Assembly (NCBI GenBank): GCA_005879675.1
Contig: VBJE01000222.1
Span: 1-15,379 of the forward strand
Source: Chloroflexota bacterium
GTDB taxonomy: Bacteria > Chloroflexota > Dormibacteria > Dormibacterales > Dormibacteraceae
DNA: 15,379 nucleotides
Reading direction: 5' to 3'
Shown: positions 8,773 to 15,379 of the stretch, piece after piece
Position numbering within the stretch: the first letter of the stretch is position 1
How the letters are laid out: each line of letters starts with the position of its first letter
Notes under the pieces: model-generated
Told to the model about the DNA's origin: nothing
What the model saw: only the letters and a program-made list of their open reading frames with translations
Database searches by the model: none
Program-made: the position numbers and the translations under genes

Positions 8773-11700
8773 TTGTGGACAGTGCCCCCAGCGCTGATTC
8801 CAACGCGCCTGGCGTGGCCGGGGGACCTCCCCGGCGACCGGGCCGCATGCGGCATGGGTTTCGTGGCCACGCCCGAGACGGGCCACGAAGCGGTCGCGCT
8901 CGGCGTCCAGGCGCTCGCGAGGCTTGCCCACCGGGGCGGGCTCGACGCCGACGGCAAGAGCGGTGACGGCGCCGGCCTGCTGATCCAGATCCCGCATGCG
9001 CTGCTCGGCGGCGGGTACGCGGTCGTTGCCCTGTTCGCATGGGACGAGCGCGCGCGGCCCGTGGTCGAGGAGTCGCTGGCGGCGCACGGTATGAGCGTCG
9101 CCTCCTGGCGCAGGGTCCCCGTGGACACCGAGTCGCTCGGCGACCGAGCGCGCGAGACGATGCCCGCGATCTGGCATGGCCTCGTCGAAGATCCCGGCGT
9201 CGACCCCGAGACGTGGGAGCGCCGGCTGTACATGGCGCGGCGCGACGCCGAACGGCACGCCGAGGCCGCCGCGGTGCGCATGTACATCGCGTCGTGCTCG
9301 AGCAGGACCGTCGTCTACAAGGGCCTGATGGCCGGGACGCGGCTGGCCGACTTCTATCTCGACCTCAAGGATCCGCGGTGCCAGAGCCGGCTCGCGGTCT
9401 TCCACCAGCGCTACTCGACCAACACCATGCCCGACTGGCGTCTTGCCCAGCCGTTCCGCATGCTGGCCCACAACGGCGAGATCAACACCATCACCGGCAA
9501 CCGGGCCTGGATGCGCGCGCGCGAGGCGGAGCTGGAGCCGGAGCTGCGGGGGGCGATCTGGCGCGAGGGGTCGGACTCGGCCTCGCTCGACAACGCGCTC
9601 GAGCTCCTCGTCCACCGCGGATGGGAGGTAAGCGAGGCGCTGATGAGCCTGGTCCCCGATGCATGGGAGGGCCGCGGCGATCTGGCCGCGCAGGTTCGCG
9701 ACTTCTACCGCTACCAGTCGATCCGGTTCGAGCCATGGGACGGTCCCGCCGCGCTCGCCTTCAGCGACGGGCTGGTCGTCGGCGCGGCTCTCGACCGCAA
9801 CGGCCTGCGGCCTTTGCGGTGGCAGCGGACGCGCGACGGCATGGTGGCGGCGGCCTCTGAGGCCGGCGTCGTGACGATGGCGCCGGAGGACGTGGTCGAG
9901 CGCGGAAGGCTCGGACCGGGACAGATGCTGCTCGTCGACACGCGCGACGGGTCGCTGCTGCGCGACTCCGACGCCAAGGAGCGCGCCGCGTCACGCCACG
10001 ACTACGCGCTGCTTGCCGACCGCGTCCTCGTCCCTGTCGAGCGGCACCACCTCGACCTGGAGCCGCTGGACGACCTTCCCGCCCACCACGCCATGCACGG
10101 GTGGGGGACCGAAGACGTGAAGTTCGTGGTCGAGGTGATGGCCGAGACCGGCGCCGAGCCGGTGTACTCGATGGGCGACGATATCCCGATCGCGCCGCTC
10201 GGCCGCACGCCGCGCCGCGTGTACGGCTACCTGCGGCAGCGCTTCGCGCAGGTCACCAACCCGGCCATCGACCCGCTGCGCGAGAAGGCGGTCATGTCGC
10301 TGCGCGTCTTGCTCGGAGCCCGACATGGCGCCCTGGAGCCCGAGGGCGGCGCTGACCGCGAGCTGCTGCGGCGCCACCACCCGGCTGTACCGACCGCGGG
10401 CACGCTGCTCGAACTTGAATCGCCCGTGCTCGGCCCGGCCGAGCTCGCGCGCGTGCTGGAGAGCGCGACCGTCCTCGACGCGACCTGTTCGGCCGGCGAA
10501 TCGCTGCGCGACGCGCTCCACCGCCTGCGCGACGAGGCCTCGCGCGTGGAGGGCGTGGTCGCGCTGAGCGACCGCCGCTCAGCGCCGCACCGCATCCCGG
10601 TGCCGATGGCCCTGGCGGTCGGAGCTGTGCATTCGCATCTCCTCGATATCGGGCGCCGCATGGCGACCGACATCGTCGCCATCGCCGGGGACGCGGTCGA
10701 CGTCCACGACGTCGCGTGCCTGGTCACCATCGGCGCGACGGCGGTGCATCCGTACCTCGCGTTCGCGACCGTCGGCGACCAGGCCGCGGCCAAATACCGC
10801 AAAGCGCTGGAAGCCGGCCTGCTGAAGGTCATGGCCAAGATGGGGATCTCGTGCGTTACGAGCTACCGCGGCGCCGAGGTGCTCGAAGCCCTGGGCCTGG
10901 GCGCGGAGGTGATGGAGCTGTGCTTCCCGGCCGTGCCGTCGCGCGTCGGCGGCGCGAACCTGGACGACATCGAGCGCGCGGCGCGCGCGCGCCCCACCGC
11001 GATGGCCGACCATGGACGTGTCAGGTTCCGCAAAGCGGGCGAGCATCACGCCTACAACCCGCTGGCGGTGCGCGCGGCGCAGAAGGCCGCGCAGACGCGC
11101 GACGCGGACGCGTACGCGGAATTTCGCCGCCTCTCGAGCATGGGCGAGCCGCAGGCCCTGCGCGACCTGCTTGCCATCAAGGAATGTACGCAGCCGGTTC
11201 CGCTCGACCAGGTGGAACCGGCGACCCAGATCGTCAGTCGCTTCGTCAGCACCGCCATGTCGCTGGGCGCGCTCTCTCCGGAGGCACACGAAGCGCTCGC
11301 CATTGCGATGAACCAGGTCGGCGCGCGCTCGAACTCGGGCGAGGGCGGCGAAGACCCCGACACGTACGACGACGGTGACGGCGTGCGTCGCGACAATCGT
11401 GTCAAGCAGGTCGCGTCGGCCCGGTTCGGTGTCACCCCGCGCTACCTCAAGCGCGCGGACGAGCTGGAGATCAAGATCGCGCAGGGCTCCAAGCCGGGCG
11501 AGGGTGGCCAGCTCCCGGGGCTCAAGGTGACGAGCCTGATCGCCCGCCTGCGCCACGCGCAGCCCGGCATGCAGCTCATCTCGCCGCCCCCCCACCACGA
11601 CATCTACTCGATCGAGGACCTCGCCCAGCTCATCCACGACCTCAAGACCGTGAACCCGCGGGCGCGCGTCGGGGTCAAGCTGGTGTCGGAGGCAGGCGTG

Positions 11701-12990
11701 GGCACCATCGCCGCAGGCGTCGCCAAGGCACGCGCCGACTACATCCTGGTCTCCGGCCACGACGGTGGCACAGGCGCGTCGCCGCTCTCGTCGATCAAGA
11801 ACGCGGGGTCGCCGTGGGAGCTCGGGCTGGCCGAGACCCAGCAGGTCCTGGTCGCCAACCGCCTGCGCGAACGTGTCAGCGTGCGCACGGACGGGGGCTT
11901 GCGCAGCGGGCGCGACATCGTCATCGCCGCCCTCATCGGCGCCGAGGAGTTCGGCTTCGGCACCGGGCTGCTGGTGGCGCTGGGTTGCGACATGGCCCGG
12001 CAGTGCCACCTGAACACATGTCCGACCGGCATCGCGACCCAGCGCGAAGACCTGCGGGCAAAGTTCGTAGGCCGTCCGGAGCACGTCGTCAACCACCTCT
12101 TCCTGCTGGCGGAGGAGGTGCGCGAGCACCTGGCGAGGCTCGGGGCCCGATCCCTCGACGAGGTCGTGGGCCGCGTCGAGCTGCTCGAGCAGGTGCCTGA
12201 CGCGAAGCTCGATCTCTCGTTCGTCGTCGCGCCGACCGACGCCAACCTCCCGCGCCGAAGGACGTGGCAGCGCAACGGCGAACCGCCCGCGACGGCCCCG
12301 TCGGAAGGACAGATCGACAACTCCCATCGCACCGTCGGCGCCGCCTTTTCGACCGGCGAGCGCCGCCACTACCGCGGCAGCGCCGGCCAGAGCTTCGGTG
12401 CGTTTCTGGACGCCGGGGTCGAGCTCACGCTCGAAGGCCAGGCGCAGGACTACGTCGGCAAGGGCATGGGCGGCGGCGTGATCACGATCAGGCCCTTCGC
12501 CGCCGACGCCGGCGAGGACGCGGTGCTGGCGGGCAACACCATCGCCTACGGCGCCACGGGCGGCAGGCTCTTCATCGCGGGACGCGCCGGCGAGCGGTTC
12601 TGCGTCCGCAACTCGGGCGCGATCGCGGTGGTCGAGGGCGCCGGGGATCACTTCTGCGAGTACATGACCGGCGGTGTGGCCGTCGCCCTCGGGCCCGTGG
12701 GATGGAACGCCGGCGCGGGCATGACCGGCGGTGTCGCCTACGCGGTCCAGTGGAGGCAGCTCAACCTCGACAGCGTCGTCGCGCGCGAGGTGCCGCCCGA
12801 GGACGCGGACGAGCTTCGCGCCCTGGTCGAGGAGCATCACCGCCGCACCGGCAGCCCACGCGCCGCCGCGATGCTCGCGGAATGGAACCTGGCGCTCGAG
12901 GCGTTTCGCCAGATCGTGCCGGTCCCCGCGGCGCCTGCGGCTGAGACGCTACAACCGAAGCCTGAGGAGGCTCCGAAAACCGCGGCTTAG
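8773..12990 (+). CDS. gltB: Glutamate synthase large subunit (GOGAT alpha)
   Basis: This enzyme makes two glutamates from glutamine and 2-oxoglutarate in ammonium assimilation. At 1405 residues (from TTG) it is somewhat shorter than the usual 1,450-1,530. The class II glutamine amidotransferase domain covers about 26-410. Its Cys26 in ACGMGFVA would be the N-terminal nucleophile after cleavage, with RYSTNTMPDWRLAQPFR and AHNGEINTITGNR following. The central domain covers about 430-720. The FMN/2-oxoglutarate synthase domain covers about 800-1140 (SNSGEGGEDPDTY, KPGEGGQLPG, SPPPHHDIYSIEDLAQLI, GHDGGTGASPLSSIKNAG). The [3Fe-4S] ligands are Cys1072, Cys1078 and Cys1083. The C-terminal GXGXG helix domain is at about 1200-1360. 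Start is either TTG 8773 or GTG 8782; both keep Cys26. No gltD small subunit is in the window, so the electron donor (NADPH via GltD, or ferredoxin) cannot be read here. The stop lies 15 bases before the lipoprotein ATG. Confidence 0.97.
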   Translation: MWTVPPALIPTRLAWPGDLPGDRAACGMGFVATPETGHEAVALGVQALARLAHRGGLDADGKSGDGAGLLIQIPHALLGGGYAVVALFAWDERARPVVEESLAAHGMSVASWRRVPVDTESLGDRARETMPAIWHGLVEDPGVDPETWERRLYMARRDAERHAEAAAVRMYIASCSSRTVVYKGLMAGTRLADFYLDLKDPRCQSRLAVFHQRYSTNTMPDWRLAQPFRMLAHNGEINTITGNRAWMRAREAELEPELRGAIWREGSDSASLDNALELLVHRGWEVSEALMSLVPDAWEGRGDLAAQVRDFYRYQSIRFEPWDGPAALAFSDGLVVGAALDRNGLRPLRWQRTRDGMVAAASEAGVVTMAPEDVVERGRLGPGQMLLVDTRDGSLLRDSDAKERAASRHDYALLADRVLVPVERHHLDLEPLDDLPAHHAMHGWGTEDVKFVVEVMAETGAEPVYSMGDDIPIAPLGRTPRRVYGYLRQRFAQVTNPAIDPLREKAVMSLRVLLGARHGALEPEGGADRELLRRHHPAVPTAGTLLELESPVLGPAELARVLESATVLDATCSAGESLRDALHRLRDEASRVEGVVALSDRRSAPHRIPVPMALAVGAVHSHLLDIGRRMATDIVAIAGDAVDVHDVACLVTIGATAVHPYLAFATVGDQAAAKYRKALEAGLLKVMAKMGISCVTSYRGAEVLEALGLGAEVMELCFPAVPSRVGGANLDDIERAARARPTAMADHGRVRFRKAGEHHAYNPLAVRAAQKAAQTRDADAYAEFRRLSSMGEPQALRDLLAIKECTQPVPLDQVEPATQIVSRFVSTAMSLGALSPEAHEALAIAMNQVGARSNSGEGGEDPDTYDDGDGVRRDNRVKQVASARFGVTPRYLKRADELEIKIAQGSKPGEGGQLPGLKVTSLIARLRHAQPGMQLISPPPHHDIYSIEDLAQLIHDLKTVNPRARVGVKLVSEAGVGTIAAGVAKARADYILVSGHDGGTGASPLSSIKNAGSPWELGLAETQQVLVANRLRERVSVRTDGGLRSGRDIVIAALIGAEEFGFGTGLLVALGCDMARQCHLNTCPTGIATQREDLRAKFVGRPEHVVNHLFLLAEEVREHLARLGARSLDEVVGRVELLEQVPDAKLDLSFVVAPTDANLPRRRTWQRNGEPPATAPSEGQIDNSHRTVGAAFSTGERRHYRGSAGQSFGAFLDAGVELTLEGQAQDYVGKGMGGGVITIRPFAADAGEDAVLAGNTIAYGATGGRLFIAGRAGERFCVRNSGAIAVVEGAGDHFCEYMTGGVAVALGPVGWNAGAGMTGGVAYAVQWRQLNLDSVVAREVPPEDADELRALVEEHHRRTGSPRAAAMLAEWNLALEAFRQIVPVPAAPAAETLQPKPEEAPKTAA

Positions 12991-12992
12991 CG

Positions 12993-12998
12993 TATTTT
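12993..12998 (+). promoter_or_regulatory. Putative -10 element of the lipoprotein gene
   Basis: TATTTT is the only AT-rich hexamer in this stretch and ends seven bases before the lipoprotein ATG. It sits just after the gltB stop. The layout suggests a separate leaderless transcript; no convincing -35 is seen at 17 bp. Confidence 0.45.
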
Positions 12999-13005
12999 GG
13001 GCCGC

Positions 13006-13866
13006 ATGAAGCAACTGGCTTTGGTGGCGGTACTTTTCCTTGCCGGCTGTGGCTCGTTCGGCCCATCGCAGCCCCACTCCCTCTCCCTCGCCTTCAAGGC
13101 CGGCGACACCTACAAATACAAGTACCACGCTACTTCCAAGCAGACCGCGGGCATGAGCGGCATGACCATCCCGATCGAGATCGATATGACGGCGAGCGAG
13201 ACGGTGACGGTCAAGTCTGTCGACGCGTCCGGCGTCGCGGACCTGTCAATCGTGCTGAGCGACTTTTCGCTGAAGACGGTGTCCGGCGGCGTGACCAACA
13301 CGACGACCGGCCTGCCCTCGAATTCAGTCGACGTCAAGATCCACGGCGATGGAACAGTCGTCAGCATCAACGGCGGCGACTTGATGGCGGGCAGCCCTCT
13401 CGCGGCGTTCGCAGGCGTCGGAGGCGGTTACTTCATCGCCGCCGTGCTGCCGGACCACTCGGTCAAGGTCGGCGACACCTGGTCGAAGACATACGACCAG
13501 AAGGACCCCAATGGCTCCGCGGCCGTGCACATCACAAGCAGCAGCAAGTACTTACGCGACGAGACGATGAACGGCGTGACAGCCGCCGTGGTCGAAACGA
13601 AAAGCGACGGCACGCTTCGGATGACGGGGCCGATGGGCGCCGCTTCCACACCGGCCTCCGGCCCGGCGATCAACGGCACCTTCACGACCGACGTGACGAC
13701 CTGGGTCGACCCCGACGGCCATCGCATCATGAAGGCCCACTCGACCGCGACGGACGACCTGACCATCAATCTTCCGTCCGTGTCGGCGACCGACCAGAGT
13801 CCGATTGCAACGCAGGGCCCGCTCACCGCTAAAGGTCAGGCGACCACGGACCTGACCCCTGCCTGA
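13006..13866 (+). CDS. Predicted secreted lipoprotein of unknown function
   Basis: This is a 286-residue protein with a clear lipoprotein signal: MKQLALVAVLFLAGC, with Cys15 as the lipidation site. The mature chain is rich in Thr, Ser, Gly, Val and Asp and looks all-beta, with segments such as AGDTYKYKYHATSKQT, ASETVTVKSVDASGVADLSI and VDVKIHGDGTVVSI. HSVKVGDTWSKTYDQKDPNG near the middle and WVDPDGHRIMKAHST near the end resemble surface proteins of the DUF6263-like kind. That family link is a guess from pattern. ATG 13006 is chosen because the longer TTG reading (12997) starts inside the -10-like TATTTT. The gene ends within an overlap with the next gene, in a different frame. Function unknown. 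Confidence 0.85.
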   Translation: MKQLALVAVLFLAGCGSFGPSQPHSLSLAFKAGDTYKYKYHATSKQTAGMSGMTIPIEIDMTASETVTVKSVDASGVADLSIVLSDFSLKTVSGGVTNTTTGLPSNSVDVKIHGDGTVVSINGGDLMAGSPLAAFAGVGGGYFIAAVLPDHSVKVGDTWSKTYDQKDPNGSAAVHITSSSKYLRDETMNGVTAAVVETKSDGTLRMTGPMGAASTPASGPAINGTFTTDVTTWVDPDGHRIMKAHSTATDDLTINLPSVSATDQSPIATQGPLTAKGQATTDLTPA

Positions 13867-14557
13867 CCTGAGCGCCGTCCGCGATGCGCTGGAGAGCCAG
13901 CGCAAGGTCGAGCAGGAGTTCGTCGACAAGGCGCGCCAGTCGGAGAAGGCTCCCCAAGGCTGGCCCGCCGCCCTGGTCATGTTCCACCTGGGCATGTGGC
14001 GCGAGCGCCTTCGCATGGGGCTCGCCGAGCTGGCCGATGGGCGCCCGATCACGCCTCCGCCCCCGATCGAGCAGCAGGACGAGATCAACGACGCCGAGCT
14101 GGCCAATGGGATCGGGACCCCGCTGAGCGACGCCGCGGGGCGCAGCGACCATCTGCTGAGCGAGATCATCGAGCTCTACACCAAAGTCGGGGAGCAGCCG
14201 TTTCGCTGGTATCGGGCGACCACGACGACCGAGGCCGTGCTGGGCAACAGCTACACGCATCCCCGCTCCCACATGTCCGCCTACCTGCGGGAGAACGGCG
14301 AGGCGGACCGCGCGACCAGGATCTACGAAGACGCCGTGGCTGAGCTCCGCTCCCTGCCGGCGCCCGCGGTCCCGATGGGCGCCATGCTCTACAACCTGGC
14401 CTGCTCTCGGGCGCTGGATGAGCGGCGCGACGAAGCGCTCGCCCTGCTCGAGGAAACGCTCGCGCTACGCCCCGACCTGAAGCCGAGCATCGCCGCCGAC
14501 GAAGACTTCGCGACGCTGCGCGACGACCCGAAGTTTCAGGAGATGGTCAAGCCCTAG
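13859..14557 (+). CDS. DinB-fold protein with C-terminal TPR end-of-group region; start codon non-canonical or uncertain
   Basis: The open frame runs from the TGA at 13853-13855 to the TAG at 14557. Read from CTG 13859 it gives 232 residues. The N-terminal part looks like a DinB/ClbS-type four-helix bundle: SAVRDALESQRKVEQEFV, then WPAALVMFHLGMWRERLRMG, and later GNSYTHPRSHMSAYL. His43, His134 and His138 match the metal-binding triad of that fold. The C-terminal part (about 170-230) resembles the TPR end-of-group region, with MLYNLACSRALDERRDEALALLEETLALRP followed by FATLRDDPKF. The first ATG (13979) corresponds to residue 41 and would delete helix 1 and leave His43 at position 3. No ATG, GTG or TTG lies upstream in frame; only CTG 13859, 13868 and 13889 do. 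The likely start overlaps the lipoprotein stop, so coupling is plausible. Partner and activity are unknown. Confidence 0.8.
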   Translation: MPDLSAVRDALESQRKVEQEFVDKARQSEKAPQGWPAALVMFHLGMWRERLRMGLAELADGRPITPPPPIEQQDEINDAELANGIGTPLSDAAGRSDHLLSEIIELYTKVGEQPFRWYRATTTTEAVLGNSYTHPRSHMSAYLRENGEADRATRIYEDAVAELRSLPAPAVPMGAMLYNLACSRALDERRDEALALLEETLALRPDLKPSIAADEDFATLRDDPKFQEMVKP

Positions 14558-15379
14558 CCGCCTGCCGTATGCGGTCGAGGACGCGCATGTTCGCGATCGA
14601 CTCGCTCAGCGGAAGCGCGACCGGCTTGTCGCGCAGGACGCTCTCTCCAAACGATTCGACCATCAGCTGGTATGGGTCGTGCGGGTCGCGGTACGCGGTG
14701 AAGGGCTCTGTCCGTGCCACTACCCCTGAGCGCGTGATGACCTTGAGCGATTGCTCCTCCGGCGCCTCTACGCTCGCCCATACCGACGCCGTCGAGCCTC
14801 CGGCGAACGTCAGCAGCCCGCTGACCGTCACATCGATGCCGCCCTTGAACCGGCCCCGCGCCGCGACGTCGTCAGGCTCGCCGGTAGCAGCCGACGTCTA
14901 GCAGCGCGCCCCCACCCAGGTCGCGCTGCAGGCGGATGTCGTTGGGGTCCTTGGCGGTGAACCCGAACGTGGCCTGCACGTGGAGCGGCTCGCGGAGGCC
15001 CTCGACGAACTCGCGCATCGCCGGGTGGAAGCGGTACATGAAGGCCTCCATCAGGTGCCTGCCGCTGCGTTTGGCGGCGGCGGCCATCTCCTCGGCCTCG
15101 GCGGCGTCGACCCCGATCGGCTTCTCGCAGAGGACGTGCTTTCCCGCGTCCAGCGCACGCAGCGTCCATTCCCTGTGAAGGCTGTTCGGGAGCGGGTTGT
15201 ATACGGCGTCCACCTCGTCGTCGGCGAGAAGCGCGTCGTAGGAATCGTGAACGCGCACTCCTGGGTAGGGCTCAAGCATCTGCCTGGCGCGCTCGGGGCT
15301 CCTGCTCGCCATCGCTCCGAGCGTCCCGTTGCTCGACGCGTCGATCGCAGCCAGCACCGCCCGGCGCGCGATGTGCGCG
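14547..15379 (-). pseudogene. Gfo/Idh/MocA-family oxidoreductase, frameshifted; 5' end beyond window
   Basis: This is an NAD(P)-dependent sugar or polyol dehydrogenase-like protein, read right to left from the window edge. The frame entering at 15378 reads AHIARRAVLAAIDASSNGTLGAMASRSPERA (end of the Rossmann entry). It continues through VDAVYNPLPNSLHREWTLRAL, the catalytic-lysine motif CEKPIG and EAFMYRFHPAM to GGGALLDVGCY, then hits a TGA at 14874-14872. The C-terminal half continues in another frame as GEPDDVAARGRFKGGIDVTV and on to a TGA at 14549-14547. About nine residues expected after GCY in the family (the helix usually like CVSAARLLT) are absent at the junction (about 14883-14886). 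This fits a short out-of-frame deletion better than a single-base error. It overlaps the 3' end of the DinB/TPR gene by 11 bases on the opposite strand. It could still be an assembly error. The substrate is unknown. Confidence 0.8.

Noticed and set aside
10579..12840. 753-codon open frame antisense to gltB (and similar long antisense frames under acnA, pucR and the sugar-binding gene).
   Set aside because: The sense frame is an unambiguous glutamate synthase with all motifs. The antisense translation is rich in Arg, Asp, Val and His with no recognisable domain, as expected for a high-GC shadow frame.

Overview
The window is GC-rich DNA (about 70% G+C in the coding rows I counted). I read eight intact or window-cut genes, one small probable gene and one broken gene. 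No rRNA, tRNA, CRISPR array, transposase or integrase is visible. The organism looks like a high-GC, free-living, probably soil-type bacterium of the Chloroflexota / 'Candidatus Dormibacterota' / Actinobacteriota kind. That inference rests on GTG and TTG starts, frequent apparent leaderless promoters, a PucR-type activator, an actinobacterial-style AbiEi-DUF559 protein and a lipoprotein sugar binder. No single marker fixes the phylum.

Region 1 (1-2884, minus strand) is a carbohydrate ABC importer operon read right to left: a lipoprotein solute-binding protein, a MalF-type permease and a MalG-type permease cut by the window edge. It has a good promoter (TTGACA, 17 bp, TAGATT), a LacI-type quasi-palindrome at the predicted transcription start, and an 11-bp hairpin between the binder and the first permease. 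No ATPase gene lies in view. Divergent from it is acnA (2941-5643), a full-length aconitase with all three cluster cysteines.

Region 2 (5643-6759) is the most unusual part. A solitary AbiEi-like/DUF559 nuclease-fold gene of lower GC is bracketed by four copies of a palindrome built on TAGTCCGG. There are two copies on each side, and the spacing within both pairs is exactly 42 bp. The outer copies are the perfect 16-mer GATAGTCCGGACTATC; the inner copies are degenerate, and one overlaps the gene's stop codon.

Region 3 (6760-12990) holds a 60-residue putative zinc-binding protein divergent from a PucR-family regulator. The regulator is followed co-directionally by the large subunit of glutamate synthase (gltB), with no gltD in the window. 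PucR proteins often control nitrogen or purine use, so a link to GltB is plausible but unproven.

Region 4 (13006-15379) has a secreted lipoprotein that overlaps, in a different frame, a DinB-fold/TPR protein with no canonical start codon for its full domain. A Gfo/Idh/MocA oxidoreductase then converges on the opposite strand. It is frameshifted and seems to lack about nine residues at the break, and it runs off the right edge.

Across the window several genes carry a TAnnnT -10-like hexamer 6-9 bases before the start codon and no Shine-Dalgarno sequence, which suggests widespread leaderless transcription.
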